Assembly (NCBI GenBank): GCA_963711675.1
Contig: CAVQFB010000011.1
Coordinates: 434,001-498,000 of the forward strand
Source: CAVQFB01 sp963711675
GTDB lineage: Bacteria; Acidobacteriota; Terriglobia; Terriglobales; Acidobacteriaceae
Length of the DNA: 64,000 bases
Direction of reading: 5' to 3'
The notes under the pieces were generated by a model. That model was not told the DNA's origin. It ran no database searches and was given only the letters and a program-made list of their open reading frames with translations. The position numbers were made by a program, and so were the translations under genes. Position 1 is the stretch's first letter, and each line of letters starts with the position of its first letter. Positions 28,211-39,826 of the stretch are shown piece after piece.

Positions 28211-29527
28211 GTGCTCAAAAAACTGTACAACAATGCGTCAGTTCTTTCGACAGGCTTAGCTTCTTTCCGCAGCCAGGAGACGATTTTTATCGTTCTCAAT
28301 CTGCTCCTTCTGGCTCTTCTCCTCCTCCTGCACCTCTCGCTCGACTCTTTCTGGGGAACTCCCTCCCCGGCCCTGATCACGGTGGTCACGATAGCGTTCC
28401 TGCTGCGCGCCACGGAACTGATGTGGGTGCAGAAGCGCCCGACCGCGCTTACAGACAAGGAACTCAGGGTCCTCACCTGGGCCTCTATCATCTTCAACCT
28501 CGTCTTGGCGGCGATCCTCGCAGAGCTTACGGATCATGAAGATAGCCCTTACTACGTTCTGATGGTGGTGCCCATTCTCGAATGCGCTTTTCGCGCATCT
28601 TTGCTGGCGGTGAGCGGAGTCATTCTGGTGGCCGGTTCTCTCAACTTTTTCTGGGTGTGGCGTCTGTTCCAACGCCATCCTCCGGTAGACGCGGCCGAAT
28701 ATCTGGAATCGGGAATCTCGTCGCTGGTGTTCGCTCTCGTGGGATTCCTGGTTTGGCTGCTCGTCAAGTACCTGCGGCAGAACGAAAGTTTTCTGGCAAA
28801 GAACTTGCTTGAGCTGGAGCGTACTCGCGAAAAACTTCTTCAGGAGGAAACACTCGCCGCCGTGGGACGTCTCTCCAGCGCCATCGCTCATGAAATCCGC
28901 AACCCGGTTGCCATGATCTCCAGTTCCCTGGCAACGGCCACGCGTGGAGGCTTGGACGGAAGCGACCGTGAAGAGATGTTCCAAATTGCCGCGCGCGAGG
29001 CTTCGCGGCTGGAACGGCTGACGGACGATTTCCTCAGTTACGCGCGGCCGCGGTCGCCGGAGCGTTCGGCGAATTCGGTGCTGGACACCCTGGCTTACGT
29101 CGCCAGCGTTTGCCGGGCCCATGCCAGCCAGAAGCAGGTGCCGATCGAGATCGAGGCGTCCCCGTCTCTGGTCGCGAATATCGATCCCGCGCAAGTACAA
29201 CAGGCGCTTCTCAACCTGGTGATGAATGCTGTGGACGCCTGTCCTGCGGGGAAGAAGGTCTGGTTGAAGGCCTCCTCTGACGGCTTTGCCCAGGTTCGCA
29301 TCGACGTGGAGAATCCCGGTGGCCCTATTCCTCAACAGGTGCTCTCGCGAATCTTTGAACCTTTTTTCACGACCAAGCCGAAGGGCACGGGCCTGGGGCT
29401 TGCCATAGCGCGCAATATTGCACGCAATCATGAAGGCGACCTGGTACTCGCCAGCAATACGGCGCAGCGAGTTTGCTTCTCTGTGATGTTGCCGATGACC
29501 AAGGCTCCGGCCAGCACGAAAGGATGA
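28211..29527 (+). CDS. Membrane sensor histidine kinase
   Basis: 438 residues from a GTG start with about six N-terminal transmembrane helices (to about residue 190), a short coiled linker (ELERTREKLLQEETLAAVG) and a transmitter module: H-box AIAHEIRNPVAMISSS, N-box LLNLVMNAVDACP, and G-boxes FEPFFTTKPKGTGLGLAIA. No periplasmic sensor domain is evident, so it probably senses a membrane or redox/quinone signal. The stop codon lies one base before the start of the sigma-54 response regulator, forming an NtrBC-like pair. Its position divergent from the multiheme block suggests control of that block, which is inference. Confidence 0.9.
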   Translation: MLKKLYNNASVLSTGLASFRSQETIFIVLNLLLLALLLLLHLSLDSFWGTPSPALITVVTIAFLLRATELMWVQKRPTALTDKELRVLTWASIIFNLVLAAILAELTDHEDSPYYVLMVVPILECAFRASLLAVSGVILVAGSLNFFWVWRLFQRHPPVDAAEYLESGISSLVFALVGFLVWLLVKYLRQNESFLAKNLLELERTREKLLQEETLAAVGRLSSAIAHEIRNPVAMISSSLATATRGGLDGSDREEMFQIAAREASRLERLTDDFLSYARPRSPERSANSVLDTLAYVASVCRAHASQKQVPIEIEASPSLVANIDPAQVQQALLNLVMNAVDACPAGKKVWLKASSDGFAQVRIDVENPGGPIPQQVLSRIFEPFFTTKPKGTGLGLAIARNIARNHEGDLVLASNTAQRVCFSVMLPMTKAPASTKG

Positions 29528-29528
29528 A

Positions 29529-30938
<1,410 letters not shown>

Positions 30939-30978
30939 GGACTGAGCATAGTCATCTTTGGACTGGCCTCGGTTGGCA

Positions 30979-32181
30979 CTAGCCTGTACGGTGAGGCATC
31001 GGCGTTTCGACCTTTTCGCGCGCTGCGCTCTGCAGGAGCGCGTTTGCTCCATCCGCAGCCGAGCAGACATACACATCCGGCTTGATACCTGTGGCCTTCT
31101 GATACCGCTCGGCGATCGCGGCCACGAACGCACTTGCCGAATCCGCGGCGACCAGATTCACCGTGCATCCGCCGAATCCGCCGCCGGTCATGCGTGCCCC
31201 GTAGCATCCCGGCAAGTCTTCTGCCGCCTCTACCATGACGTCTACTTCGCGGCAACTGATCTCGTACAGATCCCGCATGCTGCGCTGCGACTCCCGCATC
31301 AGTGAGCCGAACCCGGCGAGATCTCCGGCAGCAAGGCGTTGCGCGCCACTCACGACTCTTTCGTTTTCACTCACCACGTGGACGCAGCGGTGGTAAATGA
31401 TGCCGGGCATCTCGCTAGAACGCTGTTCTAATTGCTCCAATGACACGTCTCTCAAGGCACGAATATCCGGGCGCCATGGTGACAGGATCTTCACGCCTTC
31501 AGCGCACTGCTCGCGGCGCAAGTTGTATTCGTTGGTTACCAGGTCGTGCTTCACCATGGTGTTGCAGATCACGATGCGCACGTCCTCCGGCATCGGAATC
31601 AACTTAAAGTCGAGCGAGCGGCAATCCAGCAGCAGCGCGTGGCCTGCCTTTCCGAGGCAGGAGATAAACTGGTCCATAATGCCGACCCACGCACCCACAA
31701 AAGTGTTCTCCGCCCGCTGGCAAAGGCTGGCGATCTCCGGCATGGGAAGGGCCGCGCCGCTCAGGCTCAGCAGTGCGAGCGCGCTGGCCACTTCGAGAGC
31801 TGCTGAGGAACTTAATCCCGCGCCGATCGGCACTTCGCCACACACCAGCAGATTTGCGCCCTGAATAGGATACCCTGCGTCCTGCAGCACCAGCGCTACG
31901 CCCAACACGTAGTCGCACCACTCTGCGATCCTCTTCTTCGGAAGGCTGTCCAGGGGAAATTCAAAGCACCCTGGAAAGTTCTCGGACCGGATCACCAGTT
32001 TTCGATCGGCACGAGGGGATATCGCGACCTGAGTGAAAAAGCCAAGGGCGCATGGCAGGACAAACCCGTCGTTGTAATCGGTGTGTTCACCGATCAGATT
32101 GACTCGACCGGGGGCAGAAAAAACTTGCGGCGGCGCGCCGTAGACTGCTTCAAAATGCTCCGCCAACTCTGACAGGGTCAT
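30979..32181 (-). CDS. galK: Galactokinase
   Basis: 400 residues, a normal GalK length. GHMP-kinase signatures are all visible: the galactokinase motif GRVNLIGEHTDYNDGFVLP near residue 25, the ATP-binding GEVPIGAGLSSSAALEVA motif, and the C-terminal MTGGGFGGCTVNL loop. It phosphorylates galactose to galactose 1-phosphate in the Leloir pathway. It is divergent from galT, with about 100 bases between, so both can share a control region. Cytoplasmic. Confidence 0.95.
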   Translation of the reverse strand: MTLSELAEHFEAVYGAPPQVFSAPGRVNLIGEHTDYNDGFVLPCALGFFTQVAISPRADRKLVIRSENFPGCFEFPLDSLPKKRIAEWCDYVLGVALVLQDAGYPIQGANLLVCGEVPIGAGLSSSAALEVASALALLSLSGAALPMPEIASLCQRAENTFVGAWVGIMDQFISCLGKAGHALLLDCRSLDFKLIPMPEDVRIVICNTMVKHDLVTNEYNLRREQCAEGVKILSPWRPDIRALRDVSLEQLEQRSSEMPGIIYHRCVHVVSENERVVSGAQRLAAGDLAGFGSLMRESQRSMRDLYEISCREVDVMVEAAEDLPGCYGARMTGGGFGGCTVNLVAADSASAFVAAIAERYQKATGIKPDVYVCSAADGANALLQSAAREKVETPMPHRTG

Positions 32182-32297
32182 TGGTCTCCTCGGACCGCCA
32201 GTCCTTCCCCGCTAGAAGATAATCCTGCCCTGCGCCTGAACTGTCAATCGAGGCTCAAACAACGGCACTATCCCATCGGGTGCTTCCATGGATTAAA

Positions 32298-33386
32298 ATG
32301 CCCGAGGCCATTTCGCCCCCTGACGAGTACATGACAGCCGGCTTGACTGAGCGCTCTCTCAACCTTACGGAAGATTCTCATCGCAGGCTTAATCCACTTA
32401 CCAACGAATGGGTATTGGTCTCTCCTCATCGGGCGACGCGCCCGTGGCAAGGAGCGGTGGACGATTTGCCGGAGGAAAAGGAACCTCACTATTCTCCCGA
32501 CTGCTACTTGTGTCCGGGCAACGCGAGAGCTGGCGGCACCCGCAATCCGGCTTACACCAGCACATTCGTCTTCGAGAATGACTTCGCTTCTCTGAGGCCG
32601 GATACTCCTCACGATACCGTCGACCTCGAAAGCAAAGGACTGCTCATCGCGGAGGGCGAGTCCGGCATCTGCCGGGTGATGTGCTTCTCGCCCCGCCACG
32701 ACCTCACGCTGTCGACCATGCCGCTCGAGGACATCGACAAAGTGGTGCGCACATGGTGTGCGCAATTTTGCGAGTTGAGTGCGACTCCCGGAACGAAATA
32801 TGTGCAGATCTTCGAGAATCGCGGCGCGATGATGGGCGCGAGCAACCCTCATCCCCATTGCCAGATCTGGGCGACGTCTTCCATCCCGCAACTGCCTGCC
32901 CGGGAACTGGCCTCCCAGCGGGCATATTCCCGGGCTCACGGAAAGTGCCTGTTGTGCGAATACGTGGCCCTGGAAGCCAAAGCGAAAGTTCGCGTCATCT
33001 ACGAGAACGCAGCCTTCGTTGCGCTGGTGCCCTTCTGGGCGGTCTGGCCCTTCGAGATTCTGCTTTGCAGCCGCCGTCATCTGGGAACGATGCAGGCATT
33101 CGCTGCGGAAGAAGCCTCTTTACTCAGCCAGACCATCAAGCACGTGACCTCGAACTACGACGCCTTGTTCAACGTCCCGTTCCCGTACTCGATGGGATTT
33201 CACCAATCTCCCCTCGACGGCGAAAAACATCCCGAGTGGCATTTTCACGCCCACTTTTACCCGCCCTTGTTACGTTCGGCTACCATCCGAAAGTACATGG
33301 TTGGGTTCGAAATGTTGGGCACTCTCCAGCGCGACATCACGCCCGAGTCAGCCGCTGAGCGTCTTCGGGCATGCTTACCGAAGTAA
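32298..33386 (+). CDS. galT: Galactose-1-phosphate uridylyltransferase
   Basis: About 362 residues. Two HIT-fold halves: substrate-recognition LNPLTNEWVLVSPHRATRPW, the zinc-site CYLCPGN, and the active site SNPHPHCQIWATS with the HPH nucleophile motif. Exchanges UMP between UDP-glucose and galactose 1-phosphate, completing the Leloir step after GalK. Start choice is uncertain: GTG 32280, ATG 32298 and ATG 32331 are in frame and none has a strong ribosome-binding site. The distal GFHQSPLDGEKHPEWHFHAH segment is also typical. Confidence 0.94.
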   Translation: MPEAISPPDEYMTAGLTERSLNLTEDSHRRLNPLTNEWVLVSPHRATRPWQGAVDDLPEEKEPHYSPDCYLCPGNARAGGTRNPAYTSTFVFENDFASLRPDTPHDTVDLESKGLLIAEGESGICRVMCFSPRHDLTLSTMPLEDIDKVVRTWCAQFCELSATPGTKYVQIFENRGAMMGASNPHPHCQIWATSSIPQLPARELASQRAYSRAHGKCLLCEYVALEAKAKVRVIYENAAFVALVPFWAVWPFEILLCSRRHLGTMQAFAAEEASLLSQTIKHVTSNYDALFNVPFPYSMGFHQSPLDGEKHPEWHFHAHFYPPLLRSATIRKYMVGFEMLGTLQRDITPESAAERLRACLPK

Positions 33387-33573
33387 GTTCAAGCGCGTGG
33401 ACCGGACGATTCTTCCTCCTCCTGCTAAGATGAGCCGAACGGAACGGCGACGGCTGCGGCAAGTCGGGTGAGGTTCTGCTTTTCCACTGATGGCTGCACC
33501 TTCTGTCGGCTTCACCTGGCCCTGACTAGCACGCGCCACTGGCACTCTAAATACTGGAGACCACGCATTCCCG

Positions 33574-34344
33574 ATGAACACTGCCCCAAAACTCTTTCTC
33601 TCGGCTTTGCTGCTATGCATGACGTTTATGGGTGTGCCGAGCAGTGCTCAATCCGCGAGTAATGTCTCGGTCAAGGACATCGTCGCACGTCTGACCGAGA
33701 ACAACCGCAGGCGCAGTCAACTCCTGCGGGCTTACACCGGACAGCGGGAATATCATCTGCTCTACACAGGTTTTCCCGGCCGTCGCGAAGCCGACCTGGT
33801 GGTGGATGTGAAGTATGAAGCCCCGGCGAGCAAAGACTTCACAGTGGTTTCCGAGACCGGCTCCCACCTGATCATCAACCGCGTCTTCAAGCGGCTTCTC
33901 GAAAGCGAGAAAGAGGCCACTGACGAAAAGAATCAGGCCCGCACGGCACTAGACGATACGAACTATGAGTTCGAGCTTCTGGGTCAGGAACCGCTGGAGG
34001 GCCGGGCCGCTTACATTCTCAAGGTCGAACCGAGGATCGACAACAAGTACCTCTACCGCGGAAAGGTCTGGATCGACGCGGCGGACTACGCCCTGGCAAA
34101 GATCGAGGCCGAGCCGGCGAAGCGGCCGTCCTTTTGGATCAGCCGGACTGAGATTCACCACTCCTACCAGAAGATCGGGGATTTCTGGCTGCCCGTCCAG
34201 AACGAATCCTCTACCGAAGTTCGACTGGGCGGTCACGCGCTTCTTTCCATCCACTACCGCGATTACAAAGTCAACGGCGTTTCCGGTCAGGCCGCTCCAC
34301 CGAAAGCTGCAGAAGAGAAGGGCAAGGCAGCTACTACCCACTGA
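33574..34344 (+). CDS. Exported LolA-like / outer-membrane lipoprotein-sorting family protein
   Basis: 256 residues with a signal peptide (LFLSALLLCMTFMGVPSSAQ). The mature part begins with a helix (VSVKDIVARLTENNRRRSQLL) followed by an unclosed beta-barrel pattern: YRGKVWIDAADYALAKIEAE then ISRTEIHHSYQKIGDFWLP, as in the LolA/LolB-like superfamily common in Acidobacteriota. Such proteins bind lipids or lipoproteins in the periplasm; the specific ligand is unknown. The C-terminus is Lys/Ala-rich. It stands alone between galT and a convergent PilZ gene. Confidence 0.7.
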   Translation: MNTAPKLFLSALLLCMTFMGVPSSAQSASNVSVKDIVARLTENNRRRSQLLRAYTGQREYHLLYTGFPGRREADLVVDVKYEAPASKDFTVVSETGSHLIINRVFKRLLESEKEATDEKNQARTALDDTNYEFELLGQEPLEGRAAYILKVEPRIDNKYLYRGKVWIDAADYALAKIEAEPAKRPSFWISRTEIHHSYQKIGDFWLPVQNESSTEVRLGGHALLSIHYRDYKVNGVSGQAAPPKAAEEKGKAATTH

Positions 34345-34422
34345 GCCGCGGTGTCAGGTTTTTACATTCAGAGATTTTTCTTCTTGGACTGGTCAACAGG
34401 TCGTTCGAAAAGTGCAGAGTTG

Positions 34423-34770
34423 CTAACCCTCGCCTAAGCCCGCTTCTTTGGATTTTTCCGACTCGCTCTTGACCTTGTCTAAGTAGGATTTCAGCAGCTC
34501 TACATCTTCGGGAAGCATCTTGTCGAAGCGGATCCCATTCCCCACCTGCGGATCACAAGTCACCACCACAGCCACGACCAACAACGTATCTTCGATCTGC
34601 AACGTTAGATCGAGTGTTGCACCCACCGGGAACGGAAACATATTCTCGATGTAGCAACCGCCCAGACTGATATCAGAGGTAGCCCCACGCAGCGGGACTT
34701 CGGTGCTGTCGGTCCTTATCTCGACCGGAACTCTGACCTTGAAACGTGGGCTGCGACGCCGCTCTTCCAT
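34423..34770 (-). CDS. PilZ-domain protein
   Basis: 115 residues from the ATG at 34770, chosen because GGAGGTGA lies 8 bases upstream; the longer frame to 34866 is not needed. Single PilZ domain with the c-di-GMP-binding elements RRRSPRFKVRVPVEI (RxxxR) and SDISLGGCYIEN (D/NxSxxG). Likely a c-di-GMP receptor acting on motility, surface polysaccharide or transcription; partner unknown. The C-terminal helix is charged (LLKSYLDKVKSESEKSKEAG). Convergent with the LolA-like gene. Confidence 0.88.
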   Translation of the reverse strand: MEERRRSPRFKVRVPVEIRTDSTEVPLRGATSDISLGGCYIENMFPFPVGATLDLTLQIEDTLLVVAVVVTCDPQVGNGIRFDKMLPEDVELLKSYLDKVKSESEKSKEAGLGEG

Positions 34771-35048
34771 CGAGTTCTCACCTCCAAACGTTGAGGGCCG
34801 AATCGCGAATTTAGAAATGGTATGGCGAACGGTTGCCGCAATCAAGAACTCCAATGGACTACTCATGCCGCGACGAAGGACATCTCTCCTCCAAGACTTG
34901 CTCCCGCGAATGGAATGCGGAGCGTCATCCGCACACCTGGCATCAGCTCGGGCCCTCGCCGTTACTCATCTTGACAAACTTTTGCTCAACTTTACTTTCC
35001 GCACGCCAGCATTCGCCTTCTTCACAAGTATCCTTATGAATACACGGG

Positions 35049-35545
35049 GTGCTCGCCGAGGGGATGGTCTCGCTGATTAGCGACCAGACTTCGCGCATAC
35101 CTCGCGATTCCCCGGAAGGCGTTGCAGCCGCGGACAAGCTCGATGCCGGCCCGGGCAAATTCTTCGCCGCTCGCTCCTCACAGGCGCCGTGTCTTCCGTC
35201 GCCTATCTGGAACAGCAACGCGGCAACGACAATCAGGCCCGCGAGCTCTACGAAGATGCACTCAAATACGATCCCGATTCCCTTGATGCCGCCACCAACC
35301 TGGGGGTTCTGGATGCAAAACAAGGACACGTGGAAAAGGCCGTCAACCTCTGGCAGTCCGCGTTCGAACGGGCTCCGGGACGAAGCGAAATTGGCATGAA
35401 CCTGGCACGCACACTCTGTGCTGAAGCCCGCCACGCTGAGGCACGAGACGATGTGATGCGCGTGCTTCAGTTCAATCCCGACCTTCGCCCGGGAAAGCAA
35501 CTGCTGAGAGAGTTGAATGCAACCCCACCGCGATGCGGACGCTGA
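35049..35545 (+). pseudogene. TPR protein fragment (possible remnant of a TPR cytochrome)
   Basis: From 35189 to 35545 one frame encodes about 115 residues with two to three TPRs (AYLEQQRGNDNQARELYEDA; LDAATNLGVLDAKQGHVEKA; SEIGMNLARTLCAEARHAEA). Upstream, the frame starting at 35049 gives RIPRDSPEGVAAADKLD, which could be the preceding part in a shifted frame; in acidobacterial TPR cytochromes a similar stretch follows the heme region, but no CXXCH survives here. No start codon with a ribosome-binding site was found. Best read as the 3' remnant of a longer, broken gene. Confidence 0.4.
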
Positions 35546-35681
35546 CCGAGAGTCCATTCTGAAAGTGTGGCTTTGGGAGCGGGGCTGTCTTGAGCAACGT
35601 CTGAACAATTCAAATAGCCAACTACTATGCCTGGACCGCGAAGAAAGCGGCGATTGCCTTTGTTATAATCGAGTCTCCCGT

Positions 35682-35756
35682 GGCGCTATCGTCTAGGGGT
35701 TAGGACGGAAGATTCTCAATCTTCAAACCCGGGTTCGATTCCCGGTAGCGCTACCA
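35682..35756 (+). tRNA. tRNA-Glu (anticodon CTC)
   Basis: 75 bases that fold as a tRNA: acceptor stem 5' GGCGCTA with 3' TAGCGCT, discriminator A and encoded CCA; U8 and A14 present; anticodon stem GAAGA/TCTTC closing loop TTCTCAA with anticodon CTC at 35715-35717; T arm CCGGG-TTCGATT-CCCGG. The first acceptor pair is G-U rather than G-C. Confidence 0.93.
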
Positions 35757-36095
35757 GCAAGTCTCCGCAGCGAAGGAATCTCACAAAATCGGCCGAACGA
35801 AACCAAAGAAATTGCCCGCGTTCTGCGATGGTTTCCATGAAAACCCGAGCCGAGAAAACGGAGCTGCCGAGTAACTATAAGGCAAGTTGTCGTGGTTTTC
35901 TCCAGAACCAGATTGATGGCGACCGGACTTTATATGACGAGGTGAAAGCGGTGAGAACCGCAGAGAGATTCGGTCCTTCCTGGTAAAAGTCCTTCGCGAT
36001 GATTTCGTAGTTGCGCCTGGGTTTCGCGTCCTGCCGCACTTTGCCGTAATTCGACGAATTAAGACCTGCAACTACTGCAATACTCGGTTTGGAAG
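35757..36095. other. Region downstream of tRNA-Glu with only a doubtful short ORF
   Basis: No gene with recognisable homology. It contains the distal part of the short minus-strand ORF that begins at 36099 and no terminator of note. Confidence 0.35.
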
Positions 36096-36099
36096 TCAT
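35875..36099 (-). pseudogene. Possible truncated gene start overlapping the DUF2339-like gene end
   Basis: A 74-codon frame whose ATG overlaps the preceding stop by 4 bases (ATGA), the usual sign of a translationally coupled gene. The N-terminus KPSIAVVAGLNSSNYGKVRQ is protein-like, but the frame ends after 74 codons in low-quality sequence and no domain is recognisable. Probably the first part of a gene cut by a frameshift. Confidence 0.25.
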
Positions 36100-37824
36100 T
36101 TTCGGACAGGGCGCGCCACGCGGGGAACGATAATCAACGCCACCGCATACAGGAAAATCGAAATCGCGATGGATCCTGAGTGGCCATGGGGCAAGTCTTC
36201 AAACAGCAGCTTGGCACTGACAAAAGCCAGAATGCCGTAAGCGGTCCAGACCAGTTCGATACGCTGCCAGCGCGAGCCACTGAAGGCTAGCGCGAGCGCA
36301 AAGCCGCAAGTGATGAGCGTGCGGATGACGGCGACATGTGATGCTCCAGGAGTCATGCCGATCGCTGCCAGCCAGACCAGACAGGAAACCAGGAAAGTGG
36401 CGACCGCGCTGACCGCCAGGATTGCCGACAGCAGCCGAAGAAGCCGCTAGTTCCAACGTTCTCCTTCGAATCGTCCGCCAATGGCGTAGCAGGCAAGCGC
36501 GCACAGGGCCACCATCCAAACCATCCAGCCCGGGGCGGTGGGGAATGTTCCGGCCAGCGCTCGCCGGCATATTCCAAGAGGCCGGACGCGAAAGCGGCCG
36601 CTGCCAGATACGCCAGTCCATGGAACTCGGGCGTCAGGCGCGCCATCCGGACGCCCACCAGCGTGGCCACGATCGAGGCTACGCTCAGGAACAGTGCGAT
36701 CAGCGCGTGGCGACAGAACGAGGAAGCTGCCGGCCAGCACAAGGGCGGCGCTCCAGGTCGAATACACGTGATAATTGCGCTGCTCCTCATTGTCGTTGCG
36801 GTCGAAGCAGACGAAAGCGGCTGCGTAACATGCGGCAGCGAGCACCAGCAGAAGACGCCTAACTGCATGCGAGCCGGCGGCCGGTGCAAACCAAAGCCAG
36901 CTGAGCGCGGCCAGCACGAACGCGATCGACGGACCTGGGCGATCTCGAAGACGGAGATCCGCTGGCGAAGCAACAGCGGTCCTGCAAGCAATGCCCGCTC
37001 CATAGATCAGAAAGAGAACAGGGATGGAAGCAAGAGCAAGCGTCGCCCTCGACGGCCGCGGTATGCCCCGGAGCGAGAACTTTCTGGGATCGAGTGGATG
37101 TAGATCAGAATCCAGAACCGCGATGTCGACCGCCGCTGCCACCAGAAATCGGAGAGCGAGCCAGCGATCACGCGCCGCCGCGAATTCGCTGGCCAGGGCC
37201 ATAACGAGAAGCGCGGCAATGTAAGGCACGAGATCATGCGAGACAATCAGCAACGTCAGCGCAGTCGACAGCCCAGCGATCTTAGCCACCCAGACCACTG
37301 GCGTTAGATTACGTTTCCAGGCCAAGAACAGATGCCGCAAGCACAAACGCGCTCAAGTAATCCGGCGGTTAGCGCGGCGGGCAGGACCTGAAACGCAGTG
37401 TGAGTTCCGCCCAGCATGGGAGCGAGGATCAATGCCGCGGTCGCGGCGTACGCGGTGCTGGCAAGGACCGGCCTCCGGGACGCCGCGCCGCCCACACCAG
37501 CCACGTGCCCGCGTAGGCGAGCGCAAGGGCAACGACTGCCAACTTGGGAAACGATCCCGATTCGGCCACCGCCCGCAGCACGTACGCGCCCGCAATGCCG
37601 AGCATGGCTTTGCCCACGACAGCAAAGACGTCCTCCCGCCTGCGGAAGGGCAAACCTGTCGTGCAATCCCGCGCGGGCGCTCCACTCGCAGTGACTCTCG
37701 CTCCAACAGTGACAGGTGTGGCGGGGTGGGATGGCATGAAGGATGCTCGAGCGCCGAAACGCCGGCGCTCCAGATTTTCGAGGCGTGCATCAAGCCGTGC
37801 TAAAGCGTCGAGAAGATCGTCCAT
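36096..37824 (-). pseudogene. DUF2339-like polytopic membrane protein, multiply frameshifted
   Basis: An ATG at 37824 with GGAG five bases upstream opens a frame with MDDLLDALARLDARLENLER, a basic linker, and then many hydrophobic helices in the style of the DUF2339 membrane family. The protein runs on only by switching frames near 37480, 37345, 36740, 36560 and 36440: successive pieces are LAYAGTWLVWA, STAYAATAALILAPML, LSTALTLLIVSHDLVPYIAA, ALIALFLSVASIVATLVG, WMVWMVALCALACYAI and SRWQRIELVWTAYGILAF. The number of shifts suggests a poorly resolved assembly or an old pseudogene. Function unknown; probably an inner-membrane protein. Confidence 0.6.
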
Positions 37825-37868
37825 AATCTCCACCCGCTTTGAGGCCGGCAACGAATACTGGTCGAACT

Positions 37869-39056
37869 TCAGTGTGCAGATGCGGCGTCGGGAAGCGAAC
37901 CCGCGTTTTTCTCCGGCCAAGGAGGCAGAAGCTTCACCAGCACCCACAGAATCACTAACGGTAGAACAGTCAGCACAATTGCCGTCAGCAGGCCTTCGCG
38001 TGTGACCAGGCCCATCTTGTAGGTCGTGTATCCCAGAAAGCTTTTCGAGAACAGCTGCCCCCCGATCACGACGTTCCAGCGCATGGCGAAGATACCAATC
38101 AGGGTCAGGCATCCGGCGGCGCATAGATGCGTTTACGCGCCATATCTGCCATCCTCAGAACCTGGGTCAAGGCTAGCAATGCAATCGGAGTGAACGTTCC
38201 AAGCGCGATCTGCACCACGATGTGGGAGACGTAGAGCTTGGTATGGACCATGAAATCGAGGCTGCGGAAGGATTCATCGGCCTCGTAAATGCGGTGAATC
38301 AGGTCGAGCATCTCCAGGCTGAAATCGATGATGAAGGTGTAGAAGAGGTAGCGGGCCACCGTATCTACACACCGCATGTCAATGGTCTGCCTGCGAGCCC
38401 ACATCATCAGCATGTACAGAAGCATCACCGCGGCGATTCCCGAAACCATGGCAGAAAAAATGAACACCACCGGCATCAGGGGAGTGGACCACCAGGGATT
38501 TGCCTTGATCGAGCCGAAGATGAAGCCAACATATCCGTGCAGCAAGAAGGCGGAAGGGACTCCGATCATCGTAATCAGCCACCCGGCCCGTTCATCGATG
38601 GCGAGCGCACGATCGCTGATGTTCGTGGAGCCCAGTGTCATGACGCGGTAAATCGCACGCTTCCAGCCCGAGCTTGACTGTGACAGAAGGACGATGTCGC
38701 GCCGGTAGTCGAGCCAGATCTCCAGGACCAGAACCGCCATCAGGTACCACAGATAAACGAACCCAAACATGGCCATCGCCGACGTGCGGTGAGGTGTCAG
38801 GTACATCTCATACGAGCGCTCCGGATGGCCCAGATGCAATTGCAGAGGCAGAGGTGCGATCAGCAGGAAGGAAAGCGCCGTCAGCAGGGCGAGCCGGTAC
38901 GTGGGCTTGACCGCCTGTACCCGGAAAACCCGCTCCAGAGATGCCAGAATGAAAGCGCCCAGCGACCAGCCCGGTGAGAAACGGGTACAGCACGATCAGC
39001 ACGCTCCATTGAAGCTCAACTTCGTTCGGATACATGAAGCCTTCAACGCCGGGCAT
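37869..39056 (-). CDS. NrfD-like quinol-interacting membrane subunit (CbcU-like), two frameshifts
   Basis: Begins MYPNEVELQWSVLIVLYPFL at 39035 (or 21 bases earlier), continues in another frame from AFILASLERVFRVQ near 38960, and ends in a third frame with LTLIGIFAMRWNVVIGGQ from about 38110 to 37869. The corrected protein of about 388 residues has eight or more helices and the NrfD/PsrC pattern, including the C-terminal RWNVVIGGQ motif. One extra base and one missing base compensate, keeping total length divisible by three. NrfD subunits exchange electrons between quinones and an attached Fe-S protein, here encoded immediately upstream. Intact function depends on whether the frameshifts are real. 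Confidence 0.65.
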
Positions 39057-39081
39057 ACGTGATCTCGTCTACTTCTCTCGC

Positions 39082-39826
39082 TCATCGCACCTCATCGACC
39101 GAGCCATCGAGTTCGTTGTAAAAAACCTTGGCGTGGGTGGCCATGTAGGGTTTCAGCACCTGCACGCTGTGGGTCTTCAGGAACTCATGAATCGGATCGT
39201 CGGGATTTTTCAGGTCCGCCAATTGCCGCGCGCCGGTCGGGCAACTCTCGCAACAGGCAGTAGTGAGGCCCTTGGTGATCCGGTGATAGCAGAGCGTGCA
39301 CTTTTCCGCGGTATTGGTCTTGGGATTGATGAAGCGGCAGCCATAAGGGCAGGCTTGCACACAGTAGCGGCAACCCAGGCAATACTCTTTGTCCACCATG
39401 CACCACGCCATCGGGACTGATAAAGGTCGCGCCTACCGGGCACACCTGCGTGCACGGGGAATCCGCGCAGTGGTTGCAGAGTTTGGGAACAAAGAAATTC
39501 TTTCCCCCGGAATCTTTGGCAGGAGGGAAGCCATTCTTGCCGCCGTCGGGCGAATCCACTTGCGGATTTTCGAATGTCGTAGTCGGAAACGTGATAGCGC
39601 TCCACCCAGGTCCGGAAGTATCCCTCGGGGACGTCATTTTCCGCCTGGCAGGCCCGCACGCAGTTGCCGCAACCGATGCACTTGGGGAGATCGATCAGCA
39701 TGCCCCACCAGTGCTCCCGTCAGTTTGTAATTGGGAGCGGATTCAGGGGTTCCCGCCAGGACGTATTTCCAGGCTACGCCAGCCGCCGGCAACAGCAGAC
39801 AACAGATGACGCCGGGTAATGTTCAT
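39082..39826 (-). CDS. Four-cluster ferredoxin-like Fe-S subunit (CbcT/NrfC-like), frameshifted
   Basis: The ATG at 39826 follows GGAGGT and overlaps the cytochrome stop (ATGA). A basic MNITRRHLL start suggests an export signal. The rest appears in pieces across frames: GVAWKYVLAGTPESAPNYKL, MLIDLPKCIGCGNCVRACQA, LCNHCADSPCTQVCPVGAT, then KEYCLGCRYCVQACPYGCRF and CTLCYHRITKGLTTACCESC to the stop at 39082. Those pieces supply the four Cys clusters typical of NrfC/DmsB/PsrB subunits. At least four single-base shifts are needed. It would wire the tetraheme cytochrome to the NrfD subunit. Confidence 0.65.

Noticed and set aside
34771..35048. Short frames between PilZ and the TPR remnant
   Set aside because: No heme motif, domain or start signal could be supported; possibly the lost 5' part of the TPR gene but not demonstrable.
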